Shown: positions 40,796-50,657, counted from the first letter of the stretch. The stretch is 64,000 bases of DNA from Pseudomonadota bacterium (GCA_020161665.1 JAIUPA010000004.1:54704-118703); one strand, 5' to 3'. The notes: a model not told the origin generated them from the sequence alone. Program-made: numbers and translations.

Positions 40796-41820
40796 GCCCC
40801 CTGATGGCGAAGCGGTGCCGGGCGCACCGTCCGGCCCTGTTGAGGGTTCTTCTCGCTGCAGGGCTTGCTGTGTCCGCGGCAGCGACGGTTCAGGCCGCGC
40901 CGATTACCATCGACGGCGACCCGATCAAGGTTTTCAAGGCGACGGAACCGGGCAAGACCCGCTTTGGTGCGCTGGAATTTGTCTCCGGCCTTCGGTTGAC
41001 CTCGCCGCAATCGCTTTTCGGCGCGGTCTCGGCAATTCGTTTTCGGCCCGATGGGGCCAGTTTCGTTGCGGTGCTGGATACCGGCCACTGGCTGACAGGA
41101 CGGATCGAGCGGGACGCGGCGGGTAAGCTCAAGGGTATTACAGACGCCGATCTTTCTGAAATGATCGACCGTCGCGGGCGTCCCAATCCGGGCAAGTCCG
41201 ATATGGACGCCGAGGGGTTGGCGCTGGTGCCGGGTGGTGTGGCCGTCAGCTACGAGCAGCGCCATCGCATCGATCTCTATCCCGATCCGGGCTTTGCGAC
41301 ATCGCCGCCCAAGGGCGCGATCGACATGCTGATCAACAAGCGCGAGCTTCGTTACAATCGCGGGCTGGAGACGCTGGTGCGCTCGCCGGAGGCCAGTGCG
41401 TTTGGTGGTGCCCTGATCACGGTCTCCGAGTTGAGTGTTGATGACAGTGGTAATCTGGTGGCGGCCATCCTCGGCGGTCCGCTCAAAGGCCGGTTCTCAG
41501 TCAAACGCTCCAACGGTTATGACGTGACGGATGGCGCCTTCCTGCCGAACGGCGACCTGTTGTTGCTGGAGCGGCGCTTTTCGCTCGCCTCCTCGGTCGG
41601 CATGCGCATTCGCCGCATCCCCGGCGAGACGATCCGTCCCGGTGCCGTTGTTGATGGCGCGGTGTTGATTGATGCGGATTTCTCGCATCGGATCGACAAT
41701 ATGGAAGGTCTGGACGTTGTGGCCGGGCCGGACGGCAAGCCGCGCATCATCGTCACGTCGGACGACAATCATTCCCTGTTTGAAAACTCGCTGATGCTGG
41801 AGTTTCGCATCGCCGAGTGA
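40792..41820 (+). CDS. Exported esterase-like phytase-family protein
   Basis: This 342-residue protein has an N-terminal signal peptide (hydrophobic core at about 15-33, AQAA-like end VQAAP). It belongs to the 'esterase-like activity of phytase' family, with beta-propeller strands such as [34 protein letters not shown] and [16 protein letters not shown]. The GTG start overlaps the cobT TGA (GTGA), so it is coupled to cobT. An ATG at 40804 is the alternative. Substrate and role are not known. Confidence 0.85.
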   Translation: MSPLMAKRCRAHRPALLRVLLAAGLAVSAAATVQAAPITIDGDPIKVFKATEPGKTRFGALEFVSGLRLTSPQSLFGAVSAIRFRPDGASFVAVLDTGHWLTGRIERDAAGKLKGITDADLSEMIDRRGRPNPGKSDMDAEGLALVPGGVAVSYEQRHRIDLYPDPGFATSPPKGAIDMLINKRELRYNRGLETLVRSPEASAFGGALITVSELSVDDSGNLVAAILGGPLKGRFSVKRSNGYDVTDGAFLPNGDLLLLERRFSLASSVGMRIRRIPGETIRPGAVVDGAVLIDADFSHRIDNMEGLDVVAGPDGKPRIIVTSDDNHSLFENSLMLEFRIAE

Positions 41821-41856
41821 GGGGCCAAGGGCCGGATTTTTAACCGGCCCGCCGTT

Positions 41857-42495
41857 TCAGTTCGGGTTCGAGACCGCAGGCATCGGCTTCAGAACGCTCA
41901 TCAGCGCGCCGTAGGGCAGAAGCATGATGAGGCCGACCAGCATTTTCACGCTGAAATCGCCAATGGCCCAGGAAATCCAGCGCGGTGCCTCGCTCGAGAG
42001 GATGCCGAGAAGCGGTGCGGCTTCCAGCGCGAAATCGTCATTCGGGCCAAGGAAGCCGAAGGACGACGAGAAGGCCAGCGAGAAGAACAGGACCGTATCC
42101 AGCACCGAACCGGCCAGAGAACCGGCCAGCGGTGCGCGCCACCAGCTCATGCGGCGAAGGTGGTTGAAAACCGAAATATCGAGAAGTTGACCGACAAGAA
42201 AAGCCGTGCCCGAGGCCATGGCGATGCGCGGTACAGAGGTCACGAAGGACAGGGCGACACCCACCACAAAGCCCGCGAACACAACCTTGCGGGCTGCGGA
42301 CGGTCCGAACTGGCGGTTGGTCAGATCAGTGACGAGGAAGGCGACCGGATAGGTAAAAGCGCCCCAGGTCAGGAGGTCGGCAAGGTTGATGCCGGCAAAC
42401 TCGCCATTCACCGGGAACTGGACGAGGAAATTGGACGCCATGACCACGAGGGTCATCAGAGCGACATAGATCAATACGAAGCGTGTCATTTGCAT
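41857..42495 (-). CDS. yhhQ: Queuosine precursor transporter (YhhQ/VUT family)
   Basis: This integral membrane protein of about 212 residues has six likely helices. The COG1738 pattern includes RFVLIYVALMTLVVMASNFL, LLTWGAFTYPVAFLVTDLTNRQFG and RIAMASGTAFLVGQLLDISVFNHLR. Family members import preQ0/preQ1 for queuosine synthesis. The ATG at 42495 has AGGG 7 bp upstream; the ATG at 42489 is the alternative. It lies downstream of rpmB on the same strand, behind the rpmB terminator. Its leader can fold a pseudoknot (separate entry). Confidence 0.93.
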   Translation of the reverse strand: MQMTRFVLIYVALMTLVVMASNFLVQFPVNGEFAGINLADLLTWGAFTYPVAFLVTDLTNRQFGPSAARKVVFAGFVVGVALSFVTSVPRIAMASGTAFLVGQLLDISVFNHLRRMSWWRAPLAGSLAGSVLDTVLFFSLAFSSSFGFLGPNDDFALEAAPLLGILSSEAPRWISWAIGDFSVKMLVGLIMLLPYGALMSVLKPMPAVSNPN

Positions 42496-42524
42496 TTTTT
42501 TACCCTGGGTGATGCCACCAGCTA
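42489..42524 (-). promoter_or_regulatory. Candidate preQ1-I-like riboswitch / start-codon pseudoknot
   Basis: The minus-strand leader of the transporter gene has the elements of a small H-type pseudoknot. CUGG (42521-42518) can pair with CCAG (42508-42505); the stem can extend with UG/CA across a bulged C. The loop GCAU (42515-42512) is exactly complementary to AUGC (42495-42492), reached through a run of A residues. AUGC contains the start codon, and the Shine-Dalgarno AGGG overlaps the first stem. The same topology is known in preQ1-I riboswitches, and this transporter family is a known target. The sequence match to the consensus is loose. Confidence 0.4.
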
Positions 42525-42544
42525 GAGGACAATTTGGGCAAAGC

Positions 42545-42576
42545 AAAAGGCCTGAACGGAAACCGCTCAAGCCTTT
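42545..42576 (-). terminator. Hairpin terminator of rpmB
   Basis: AAAGGCCTGAACGG (42546-42559) and CCGCTCAAGCCTTT (42563-42576) pair over 14 bp with two G-U pairs. It lies 31 bp beyond the rpmB stop on the minus strand and about 50 bp before the transporter start. Confidence 0.75.
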
Positions 42577-42606
42577 CAAGCCCTGTGAAGGGAGACCTTA
42601 AAGGTC

Positions 42607-42894
42607 TTACGCAGCGACCGTCTTCTTGACGATCTGACGGCGCAGAAGGCGAGCGCGCATGCTCAGCTCGGACTCGTCAGCCTTCAGAAGGAAGGCGTCG
42701 AGGCCACCGCGGTGTTCCACCGAGCGCAGGGCAGCAGCCGAAACGCGGAGGCGGAAACGCTGGCCGAGAGCGTCAGAAATCAGCGTGACATGGCACAGGT
42801 TCGGCAGGAACTTGCGCTTCGTCTTGTTGTTTGCGTGGCTGACATTGTTGCCCGACTGGACGCCCTTGCCGCTCAATTCGCACATACGGGACAT
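42607..42894 (-). CDS. rpmB: 50S ribosomal protein L28
   Basis: This 95-residue ribosomal protein starts [23 protein letters not shown] and is the L28 family throughout ([36 protein letters not shown]). The ATG at 42894 excludes an upstream in-frame extension. It has a near-consensus promoter about 90 bp upstream and a terminator downstream. Confidence 0.98.
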   Translation of the reverse strand: MSRMCELSGKGVQSGNNVSHANNKTKRKFLPNLCHVTLISDALGQRFRLRVSAAALRSVEHRGGLDAFLLKADESELSMRARLLRRQIVKKTVAA

Positions 42895-42982
42895 GATACA
42901 CCTGCTTTTTCTATTCCCATGGAACGGTGTCTGGACAACGCCCGACCCGCATTCCAACAGGTTTCAATTGGAAAGTTGCGGT

Positions 42983-43011
42983 TCTATAGTCAGATGAGCC
43001 GGTCTCGTCAA
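42983..43011 (-). promoter_or_regulatory. Strong sigma-70-type promoter of rpmB
   Basis: On the minus strand TTGACG (43011-43006), a 17 bp spacer and TATAGA (42988-42983) match the housekeeping consensus closely. It would start transcription near 42976 and give a leader of about 80 nt, with a TTCCAA/TTGGAA hairpin in it. Confidence 0.8.
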
Positions 43012-43135
43012 GCCATTGGGAGCAGATTCCCGTAATTGTGCCACGATCCTGCTATTTTCCTTGGGGCCACACCAGAGTATAAGTCCGCGGCGCGGTATCA
43101 TGCCGTGATATGCCCGTGCGCATGAGGCCCGATTG

Positions 43136-43909
43136 ATGAAGATTGTTCCCCGTTCAGCGCTTGCCATTCTGTTCTGCCTTGGCGTCGCACCACAAGCGCT
43201 TTCCCAATCGGCGGGGCAACATTCGACCGATTATACGGTGACACTGGCCGGTTTTACCATCGCCAAGGCGAGCTTCAATGCCATTTTGCGCGACAAGGAT
43301 TACACCGTTCTCGGACGGTTCCGGTCTGCCGGCATTGCGGACCTCATTTCGGAAATTTCCGGGGAAACGAGTGCCGATGGCGCGATTGCCGGTGGCAAGC
43401 TGGTGCCCGACGACTACCGGCTTGTCTATCGCAAGGGCAAGCGGTCAAAGGTCTATGAGGTCAAGCTCAAGAACGGCAACATTATCAATACGTCCATCAC
43501 GCCGCCGCCGCGTCGCGATCCCGTGACATGGGTGGCGATGCGTGACAGCGATTTCAAGCGGGTGCTTGATCCCTTGACCGGCTTGATGATTCCCGGCGAT
43601 GCGAAGCTGTGCAGCGGCGCTATTCCTGTGTTTGATGGCGAGACGCGCATGGACATCGTGCTGTCTGATAAGGGCAAGCAGAGCTTCGGGATTGGCCGAA
43701 AGCGGGTTGATGTGACCACCTGCTCGGCACGCTACGTTCCGCGTGCGGGCTATAAGCGTGGCCGCAAGGATATCGAGTTCCTCAAGGGGGCGAAGATGGA
43801 GGTCTGGTTTGCCAAGTCGGACGCTGTCAATGTATATGCCCCTGTCTATATCCGTGTGCCCACCAGCGTCGGCGATTTGAAAATCAGCGCCACGCGGTTC
43901 GGGCGTTGA
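43136..43909 (+). CDS. DUF3108 exported protein
   Basis: This 257-residue protein has a signal peptide of about 24 residues (ILFCLGVAPQALSQ) and the DUF3108 layout: YTVTLAGFTIAKASF, then YTVLGRFRSAGIADL, and PPRRDPVTWVAM in the centre. Such proteins are periplasmic beta-barrel-like folds of unknown role. The ATG at 43136, preceded by GAGG, is used instead of an overlapping TTG at 43133. It is divergent from rpmB. Confidence 0.87.
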   Translation: MKIVPRSALAILFCLGVAPQALSQSAGQHSTDYTVTLAGFTIAKASFNAILRDKDYTVLGRFRSAGIADLISEISGETSADGAIAGGKLVPDDYRLVYRKGKRSKVYEVKLKNGNIINTSITPPPRRDPVTWVAMRDSDFKRVLDPLTGLMIPGDAKLCSGAIPVFDGETRMDIVLSDKGKQSFGIGRKRVDVTTCSARYVPRAGYKRGRKDIEFLKGAKMEVWFAKSDAVNVYAPVYIRVPTSVGDLKISATRFGR

Positions 43910-43963
43910 ACAGTCCGGGTTGATGAGACCCGTTTCGGCCCGGCGCTGCCGAGGGAGCATCTC

Positions 43964-44851
43964 GTGAAATTTCGCGCAACGCTGATCGGCTTCACAGCCA
44001 TATTGATGTGGGCATTCCTCGCGACCTTTGCCGCAGCCTCCGGCAAGATACCGCCCTTTCAGTTGACCGCGATGGGGTTTGCCATCGGCAGCCTTCCCGG
44101 CCTTGCTTTGATGTTGGCGCGACCGCAGCGGTTCAAGGCGCTCAAACAACCGCTCAAGGTCTGGGTTCTCGGGATCGGTGGCCTGTTCGGCTATCATCTG
44201 AGCTATTTCTCTGCCTTGCGCAGCGGCGCACCCGCCGTGGAAGTCACGTTGATCAATTATCTCTGGCCGCTGATGATTGTCGTCGGATCGGCGCTCCTGC
44301 CGGGCGAAAAGCTTGGATGGCACCATCTGGTCGGTGCGGCCATCGGTCTTGCCGGTACGGCCCTTGTCGTGAGTGGCGGCGGCGTCGCGTTCAATCCCGA
44401 TTTTCTGCCGGGTTACCTGTTCGCGATTCTGTCGGCGTGCATCTGGGCCGGATATTCGCTTCTGTCGCGTCGTTTGGGTGCCGTTCCAACCGATGCGGTG
44501 ACGGGGTTTTGCCTTGTGACGGCGCTCCTGTCAGCGCTTTGCCATGTGGGCCTTGAAACCACGGTTTGGCCGGAAACGGCATTGCAATGGGTGACATTGG
44601 CAGGGCTTGGCCTTCTGCCGCTCGGTCTCGCCTTTTACACCTGGGATCACGGCGTGAAGAATGGTGACATCCAGATTCTGGGGGCCGCCAGTTATGCGAC
44701 GCCCATTCTCTCGGCGCTCATTCTCATTCTGGCCGGATATGGACGCGCTGACGGATCGTTGCTGCTGGCCTGCCTGCTGGTGACGGGCGGAGCGGTTCTC
44801 GCCTCCAAGGACATGTTCCTGCGCAAGGGACGCAAGATCGCCGAAGCCTGA
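43964..44851 (+). CDS. EamA/DMT family transporter
   Basis: This 295-residue inner-membrane exporter has ten predicted helices in two EamA repeats. The pattern resembles YddG-type aromatic amino acid exporters (EVTLINYLWPLMIV, GYSLLSRRLGAVPTDAVTGFC, GAASYATPILSAL). The start is a GTG at 43964 with GAGGGA 7 bp upstream. The substrate is not determined. It converges with the cupin gene with 5 bp between stops. Confidence 0.92.
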   Translation: MKFRATLIGFTAILMWAFLATFAAASGKIPPFQLTAMGFAIGSLPGLALMLARPQRFKALKQPLKVWVLGIGGLFGYHLSYFSALRSGAPAVEVTLINYLWPLMIVVGSALLPGEKLGWHHLVGAAIGLAGTALVVSGGGVAFNPDFLPGYLFAILSACIWAGYSLLSRRLGAVPTDAVTGFCLVTALLSALCHVGLETTVWPETALQWVTLAGLGLLPLGLAFYTWDHGVKNGDIQILGAASYATPILSALILILAGYGRADGSLLLACLLVTGGAVLASKDMFLRKGRKIAEA

Positions 44852-44856
44852 GCCTT

Positions 44857-45279
44857 TCAGGCCGCTGGCGACCAGCCGGCTTCGGCCATTTCGAAGGTCG
44901 AGAAGGTGAAACCCGGCGCGACCGTGCAGCCGACCAGCGTGAAGGCCCCTGTCGAGCGGGCCGATTGCCACCACCCGGCCGGGACGACGCCTTGCGGGCG
45001 TTCGCCTGCAATGACATCCGGCCCGAGGGTGATCTCGGTGATACCCGTTCCGGTTTGCGACAGCGACAGAAGAAGGGGTGCGCCGGCATAATAGTGCCAG
45101 ACCTCGGCGGCATCCAGAACCCGGTGCCAGTGCGAGCGGTCCCCGGCTTCGAGGAGATAATAGATCGCCGTTGAATGGCCGCGCTCGCCGCCATGTTCGT
45201 CGCGAAAGGTCTCGGTGTACCAGCCGCCCTCGGGATGGGGCTGCATGGCCAGCGCCTTGATGATGTCGGCGGCCTTCAT
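44857..45279 (-). CDS. Cupin-domain protein (DUF985)
   Basis: This 140-residue single cupin is of the DUF985 group, annotated by some as sugar-epimerase-like. It shows [48 protein letters not shown] and [17 protein letters not shown]. Its ATG overlaps the gloB stop (ATGA), so it is translated with gloB. The catalytic activity has not been shown. Confidence 0.9.
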   Translation of the reverse strand: MKAADIIKALAMQPHPEGGWYTETFRDEHGGERGHSTAIYYLLEAGDRSHWHRVLDAAEVWHYYAGAPLLLSLSQTGTGITEITLGPDVIAGERPQGVVPAGWWQSARSTGAFTLVGCTVAPGFTFSTFEMAEAGWSPAA

Positions 45280-46049
45280 TTGAAATTGTCCTTGCGCTTG
45301 CGGATTTCGGCAAAGACCTCCTCGTTTGTGCGGCTTTCCATCAGAAGGTGGCGGCGAATGGAAGGATCGGCGGCGCGCAAGTAGGGGTTCGTTTCCTTTT
45401 CCAGCCCGATGGAGGTCGGGGCGGTGAAACGGCCCTTGGACAGCGTATACATCACCTCTTCCATGCGGGCCTTAAGACGCGCATTGTCCGGGTCAACGGT
45501 GAGGGCAAAACGGGCATTGGCCAGCGTGTATTCATGGCCGAAATAGACCGCCGTCTCATCGGGCAGGGCCGCGAGCTTCTGCAGCGAATGCCACATATCG
45601 GCGGCGGGGCGTTCAAACAGGCGTCCGCAGCCCATGGCAAACAGCGTGTCGGCGGCAAAGAGCACCTTGCTGTCGGGTAGATGGAAGCAGATATGGCCCG
45701 CCGTGTGGCCGGGCGTTTCGATGATGCGCACCGTCTCTCCACCGAAATCGAACGTTTCGCCATCGCCGATGGCGAGATCAATCCCGGGAATGGCCGTTGC
45801 CTCATTACGGGGGCCGATGATGGTGACGCCAAAGCGCTCCTTCAGTGCCAGATTGGCGGCCACATGGTCGTTATGATGATGGGTGGTGAAAATGTGCGTC
45901 AGCGTCCAGCCGGTGCGGGCAAGGGCCTCCAGAATCGGGCCTTCTTCCGGGGCGTCGATGCTGGCCGTCAGGCCGCTTTCATTATGGTGGAGAAGGACGC
46001 CGTAATTATCGCTGCGACAGGGGAAAATCTCGATGGAAAAGGCCTGCAT
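45276..46049 (-). CDS. gloB: Hydroxyacylglutathione hydrolase (glyoxalase II)
   Basis: This enzyme hydrolyses S-D-lactoylglutathione in methylglyoxal detoxification. It is 257 residues from the ATG at 46049 ([19 protein letters not shown]). The metallo-beta-lactamase motif T-H57-H-H59-N-D61-H62 is intact, with [13 protein letters not shown] and [14 protein letters not shown] further on. The upstream in-frame extension is not family-like. It is divergent from the methyltransferase gene. Confidence 0.95.
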   Translation of the reverse strand: MQAFSIEIFPCRSDNYGVLLHHNESGLTASIDAPEEGPILEALARTGWTLTHIFTTHHHNDHVAANLALKERFGVTIIGPRNEATAIPGIDLAIGDGETFDFGGETVRIIETPGHTAGHICFHLPDSKVLFAADTLFAMGCGRLFERPAADMWHSLQKLAALPDETAVYFGHEYTLANARFALTVDPDNARLKARMEEVMYTLSKGRFTAPTSIGLEKETNPYLRAADPSIRRHLLMESRTNEEVFAEIRKRKDNFK

Positions 46050-46143
46050 CCGAAGGATTGCCTCCGCTTCTTCATGATTGTTGATGAGAAATGTAGCGGC
46101 TCGCACCTTGAAGTCCACCCTTGCACTGATACAGTTGCAGACG

Positions 46144-46917
46144 ATGCACACCGATATTGTCGATCTCAGGCAATTCTACGCCTCGCGTCTGGGGCGGGCC
46201 ACCGAACAGTCGATCACCGCCGCGCTTGGCACGCTCTGGCCGCGCCTGCCGGAAGAGCGTCTTGTCGGTCTTGGCTATGCTGTGCCTTATCTTGAACAGT
46301 TTTGTGAAGGCACGGAGCGCACCTTCGCGCTGATGCCTGCCGCACAAGGGGCGGTGAACTGGCCGTCCTCGGAAAAATCAGCCTCAGCGCTGGTCTTCGA
46401 CGAGGAACTGCCCTTGCCCGATTCGTCGATTGACCGGGTGCTGATGGTGCATTCGCTGGAATTTGCCGAAAACCCCATCGAGACGCTGAAGGAAGTCTGG
46501 CGTGTTCTGGCCCCGGGCGGGCGTCTTGTGATTGCGGTTCCCAACCGGCGCGGCGTCTGGGCGCGGCTCGAACATACTCCGTTCGGCTCGGGACGGCCTT
46601 ATTCGCGCGGTCAGTTGATCACGCTTCTCAGGCAAACCAATTTCACGCCCGGCGACTTTGCCGAGGCGCTGTTTTTTCCGCCGACGCGCCTGCGTTCAAT
46701 CCTCAGGGTATGGCGCAGCTTTGATGCCGCCGGACGCCGCCTCTGGCCCGCCTTTTCCGGCGTGACGGTGGTGGAAGCGCAGAAGCGGCTTTATCAGGGC
46801 CTGCCGGTTGCGGCGCGTGCCTCTCGCCGTGTTTTCGTGCCGGTGCTGGCGCCACAGGGGGTGCCGACAACGCGCACGCCCTCCGCAGCACTCGACAAAA
46901 AGTCGTTTCAGGATTAA
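46144..46917 (+). CDS. Class I SAM-dependent methyltransferase
   Basis: This 257-residue protein has a Methyltransf_11-like core: [61 protein letters not shown]. The glycine-rich SAM motif normally near the N-terminus is weak ([12 protein letters not shown]). The substrate is unknown. The ATG at 46144 is used; an extension to 46078 would overlap the divergent promoter region. The gene is divergent from gloB, and pairing with gloB is common in rhizobia. Confidence 0.88.
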   Translation: MHTDIVDLRQFYASRLGRATEQSITAALGTLWPRLPEERLVGLGYAVPYLEQFCEGTERTFALMPAAQGAVNWPSSEKSASALVFDEELPLPDSSIDRVLMVHSLEFAENPIETLKEVWRVLAPGGRLVIAVPNRRGVWARLEHTPFGSGRPYSRGQLITLLRQTNFTPGDFAEALFFPPTRLRSILRVWRSFDAAGRRLWPAFSGVTVVEAQKRLYQGLPVAARASRRVFVPVLAPQGVPTTRTPSAALDKKSFQD

Positions 46918-46974
46918 TCCCGGCTCACCTGACGGTCCGCGCCCGGCGGAACCGGCTTTCTCGAAGGTTTTGCC

Positions 46975-48081
46975 ATGACTGCCCCGCGTTCTCTTCCCGT
47001 GCCACGCCCCGGTGTTCTCGACATCGCTGCCTATGTGCCGGGCAAGGAACATGCGCCGGGTGTGTCGCGGGTCTTCAAGCTGTCGGCCAATGAGACGCCG
47101 TTCGGCCCCAGCCCGAAAGCCATCGAAGCCTTCAAGGCCGCTGTCGGTCAACTGGAACGCTATCCGGACGGGCAGGCGAGCGTTCTGCGCGCGGCGATTG
47201 CCGCCACCTTCCGGCTGAATGCCGCGAATATCCTGTGCGGCAATGGTTCCGACGAGTTGCTCGGCCTTATCGCTCACACCTATCTCGGCCCCGGTGACGA
47301 GGGGATCGTCACCGAACACGGCTTCCTCGTCTACCGCATCCAGATTCTGGCCGCCGGGGCGACGCCGGTGACGGTTCGCGAAAAGGACTGCCGGGTTGAT
47401 ATCGATGCGATTCTGGCGGCGGTGACGGAACGCACCAAGGTGGTCTTCATTGCCAATCCCGGCAATCCGACGGGCACCTATGTGCCGGTTTCGGAAATTC
47501 GCCGGCTGCAGGCCGCGTTGCCTGCGCATGTGCTTCTGGTGCTTGATGCCGCCTATGCGGAATATGTGCGCCGCAACGATTACGAGGCGGGGCTGGAACT
47601 CGTTTCCACCTGCCAGAACGTGGTGATGACCCGCACCTTCTCCAAGGTTTACGGGCTGGCCTCCTTGCGGCTTGGCTGGCTCTATGCGCCCGAGGCCATC
47701 ATTGATGCGCTGGACCGGGTGCGCGGCCCGTTCAACGTCAATACGCCCGCCATGATGGCCGGGGCGGCGGCGATGGGTGATCAGGCTTTCATCGAAAACG
47801 CTGTGGTTTTCAATGCGCATTGGATCGAGAGGCTGACCAGCGCTTTCGAGGCGATGGGGCTACGCGTGACCCCGTCGGTCACGAATTTCCTCCTGATCCA
47901 CTTTCCGGATGAGCCGGGACGGGGCGCCGTGGATGCCGATGCATATCTGACGGCGCGCGGTTTTGTCCTGCGGGCTGTGCGTTCTTACGGTTTTACGAAT
48001 GCGCTGCGCATGAGTATTGGTTGCGAAGAGGCCAATCTCGGTGTCATCGAGGCGCTTGGCGAATTCATGGGGCAGAAGTGA
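46975..48081 (+). CDS. hisC: Histidinol-phosphate aminotransferase
   Basis: This is a PLP enzyme of fold type I that transaminates imidazole-acetol phosphate in histidine synthesis; HisC homologues of this group also act on aromatic 2-keto acids. It is 368 residues. The PLP lysine is Lys224 in [16 protein letters not shown], with [11 protein letters not shown] and [10 protein letters not shown]. Linkage to the prephenate dehydrogenase gene, 1 bp away, suggests a role in tyrosine or phenylalanine formation too. Confidence 0.93.
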   Translation: MTAPRSLPVPRPGVLDIAAYVPGKEHAPGVSRVFKLSANETPFGPSPKAIEAFKAAVGQLERYPDGQASVLRAAIAATFRLNAANILCGNGSDELLGLIAHTYLGPGDEGIVTEHGFLVYRIQILAAGATPVTVREKDCRVDIDAILAAVTERTKVVFIANPGNPTGTYVPVSEIRRLQAALPAHVLLVLDAAYAEYVRRNDYEAGLELVSTCQNVVMTRTFSKVYGLASLRLGWLYAPEAIIDALDRVRGPFNVNTPAMMAGAAAMGDQAFIENAVVFNAHWIERLTSAFEAMGLRVTPSVTNFLLIHFPDEPGRGAVDADAYLTARGFVLRAVRSYGFTNALRMSIGCEEANLGVIEALGEFMGQK

Positions 48082-48082
48082 C

Positions 48083-49012
48083 ATGAGCGAAACAATGTTC
48101 GGCAAGATTGCCCTGATTGGTATCGGCCTGATCGGCTCTTCCATCGCGCGCGATGTGAAGGCGCTAGGGCTGGCCAAGGACGTGACCATTTCGACCCGCA
48201 GTGCGGACACGCTGAAGCGGGCGGAAGAGCTTGAGCTGGGCACATCCTACACGGTTTCGGCTCTTGAGGCGGTCAAGGATGCCGATCTCGTCATCGTGTC
48301 TGTTCCGGTTGGCGCATCGGGTGCTGTGGCCGAGCAGATTGCCCCGGCCCTCAAGAAGGGGGCAATCCTCACCGATGTCGGTTCCACCAAGGCGTCCGTC
48401 ATTGCGCAAATGTCACCCTTCGTGCCGGAGGGCGTTCATTTCATTCCGGGCCACCCGCTGGCAGGTACGGAAAAATCCGGCCCGGATGCGGGCTTTGAAG
48501 GCTTGTTCACGGGGCGCTGGTGCATTTTCACGCCGCTGCCGGATACGGATGCGGATGCACTCGCCAAGCTGCGCGCCTTCTGGGAAGCGCTCGGCAGCCG
48601 TTGCGACGAGATGGACCCGCAGCATCACGACAAGGTTCTGGCGATCGTCTCGCACCTGCCGCACATCATTGCCTACAATATCGTCGGCACGGCGGATGAT
48701 CTCGAAACCGTGACGGAATCGGAAGTCATCAAGTATTCGGCGTCCGGTTTTCGCGACTTTACCCGACTGGCTGCCTCTGACCCCACCATGTGGCGCGATG
48801 TGTGCCTTCATAATCGCGACGCCATTCTGGAAATGCTGGCGCGGTTTTCGGAAGACCTTGCCTATCTGCAGCGGGCTATTCGCTGGGGTGAGGGCGACAA
48901 GCTGTTCGACCTCTTTACCCGCACGCGGGCCATCCGCCGTTCTATCGTGCAGGCGGGGCAGGATGTCGATGCGCCGGACTTTGGCCGTCACGGCGCACCG
49001 AAGAAGGATTGA
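48083..49012 (+). CDS. tyrC: Prephenate/arogenate dehydrogenase
   Basis: This NAD(P)-dependent dehydrogenase converts prephenate (or arogenate) to the tyrosine precursor. It is 309 residues from the ATG at 48083, one base after the hisC stop. The nucleotide motif GIGLIGSS is at 13-20, with VSVPVGASG, DVGSTKASV and FIPGHPLAGTEKSGPDAGFEGLF. Substrate preference (prephenate or arogenate) cannot be read from sequence. Together with hisC it forms an aromatic operon. Confidence 0.93.
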   Translation: MSETMFGKIALIGIGLIGSSIARDVKALGLAKDVTISTRSADTLKRAEELELGTSYTVSALEAVKDADLVIVSVPVGASGAVAEQIAPALKKGAILTDVGSTKASVIAQMSPFVPEGVHFIPGHPLAGTEKSGPDAGFEGLFTGRWCIFTPLPDTDADALAKLRAFWEALGSRCDEMDPQHHDKVLAIVSHLPHIIAYNIVGTADDLETVTESEVIKYSASGFRDFTRLAASDPTMWRDVCLHNRDAILEMLARFSEDLAYLQRAIRWGEGDKLFDLFTRTRAIRRSIVQAGQDVDAPDFGRHGAPKKD

Positions 49013-49025
49013 ACGGTTTCGCCGC

Positions 49026-50039
49026 TCAAAGCGGCGGCAGTTCGCCGACCGGAATGAAGCCGGCAACGAGGATCTTGCCGCGCTTCAGCGTGAGATCCAG
49101 CGTCAGGTCCGGCTTGCCCTTGGCCATGCTGCGCAGCAGGCCGCCCGCGGTTTCGATCACATCGGCAAACTCCGGAAGGGCCGCCTGTGCGGCCACCACC
49201 CAGGCGCTGACATTGCGGGCCTGAAGCTGCATCTGACCGGAAACGAGGCCGTTGGCGTCAATGGAGAAGGGGCCGCTGATGGCGAGGCTTCGTCCCTCAC
49301 CCAGATCGGCGGTCAGGCTTTCGAGCGTGCCGCTCGTGCCAAAAAGCGCCTGCCGGTCGAACCGGCCAATCAGATCGGCGCGATCATCGATCCGCACCTC
49401 GCCGTTCAGCGCCAGTGCCGGAATGGGTAGCGATGCGCCATTGCGGGCCAGCGTCGTGCCGTCGCTCGATAGACCAGCGACCAGATTGCCATCGCGACCT
49501 TCGGCAAAGACGGACAGGTTCGTCGTGTTGATCTGCAGCGAACGTTCCTTGGCGGGCGCCGTAAACGTGGCCTTCAAGCCGTTGGAATCGGCGCGCAGCG
49601 CCGTGATGCCATCCAGCCCCAGATCGATCTTCGAGGTGATGGCCTGCCATTCGCTCAACAGAAGGCCATAGGTCGAGCGGATTTCGAGCGGACCCTTGCT
49701 GGTGGTTTCGATGCGGTTCGGCGCAAAGATCGACAGCGAGGCCGTTGTCTGGCCGAGGGTCGATGAAATGCCATGTTCCACATCATCGGATTTCAGCGTT
49801 TCGCAGGTAAGCGTCACGGCGAAAGGAAAGCCGCCCTTCTGCGGTGCGCGGCAATCGGTCTGGCGGCCCGAGGCATCCATGCCCGCCATGGCAGACAGCA
49901 GGTTATCGGTCAGGCGGGTTGAGGCAATCTGCCAGCCCACACCGTAAAGCCCGGCCAGCACGGCAAGGCCACCCAGCAGGAATACCCAACGACGGGCCTT
50001 TGGCGTTTCGCTTTCGGCCGGGCGGGTTTCCGGTTCCAT
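49026..50039 (-). CDS. DUF2125 domain protein
   Basis: This 337-residue protein has a membrane anchor (WVFLLGGLAVLAGLYGVGW, about residues 18-36) and a large periplasmic domain of the DUF2125 family. AALPEFADVIETAGGLLRSM and the LTLKRGKILVAGFIPVGELPPL end are conserved features. It is confined mainly to alphaproteobacteria and has no known function. It starts at 50039 with AAGGA upstream. It converges with tyrC and is divergent from the ChaC gene. Confidence 0.88.
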   Translation of the reverse strand: MEPETRPAESETPKARRWVFLLGGLAVLAGLYGVGWQIASTRLTDNLLSAMAGMDASGRQTDCRAPQKGGFPFAVTLTCETLKSDDVEHGISSTLGQTTASLSIFAPNRIETTSKGPLEIRSTYGLLLSEWQAITSKIDLGLDGITALRADSNGLKATFTAPAKERSLQINTTNLSVFAEGRDGNLVAGLSSDGTTLARNGASLPIPALALNGEVRIDDRADLIGRFDRQALFGTSGTLESLTADLGEGRSLAISGPFSIDANGLVSGQMQLQARNVSAWVVAAQAALPEFADVIETAGGLLRSMAKGKPDLTLDLTLKRGKILVAGFIPVGELPPL

Positions 50040-50129
50040 GGCATGTCCTTTCGACGTTTTCGTGCGGCGCATTTGCCGAACGGGTCTGTTATAGAACGAA
50101 TCGGTACTTTTTCACGACTGGCGTCATAA

Positions 50130-50657
50130 ATGGACGAATTTTGGGTCTTCGGTTACGGTTCCCTGATGTGGAACCCCGGTTTTTCGCATGTGGAAACCGC
50201 TCAGGCGCATCTTTATGGCTATCGCCGTGCGCTGTGCATCTGGTCCTGGGTGCACCGCGGCACCGAGAGCGATCCGGGGCTTGTGCTCGGGCTATCGCGC
50301 GGCGGCTCCTGCAAGGGCGTGGCGTTCCGGGTTGATCCGTCCGAATGGGGCTCCGTGATTGCCTATCTGCGTGAACGCGAGCTTGTCACCAATGTTTACG
50401 AGGAAAAGGTCGTCGCGCTTTCGCTGGCCGATGGCCGCCGGGTGAAGGGCGTGACCTATGTGGCCGACCCGACGCATTGGCAATATGCCGGGTCGATGCG
50501 CCCGGCCGAGGCCGCGAAGATCGTTCACAGGGCTAAGGGCAAGTCCGGCCCCAATGATGCCTATCTTTTCAATACGCTGACGCAATTGCGGGGCATGGGC
50601 ATTCGCGACCACCTTCTGGAAGAGGTGGCGCGCGAAGTGGAGCGTCTTCGTGCCTGA
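50130..50657 (+). CDS. ChaC-like gamma-glutamylcyclotransferase
   Basis: This 175-residue protein of the ChaC/GGCT fold begins with WVFGYGSLMWNPGF, the gamma-glutamyl-binding loop. It contains RALCIWSWVHRGTESDPGLVLGL and YEEKVVALSLADGR. Members cleave glutathione or gamma-glutamyl peptides to 5-oxoproline. The start is the ATG at 50130. It is divergent from the DUF2125 gene and precedes the large TIGR02302 gene by 106 bp. Confidence 0.93.
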   Translation: MDEFWVFGYGSLMWNPGFSHVETAQAHLYGYRRALCIWSWVHRGTESDPGLVLGLSRGGSCKGVAFRVDPSEWGSVIAYLRERELVTNVYEEKVVALSLADGRRVKGVTYVADPTHWQYAGSMRPAEAAKIVHRAKGKSGPNDAYLFNTLTQLRGMGIRDHLLEEVAREVERLRA

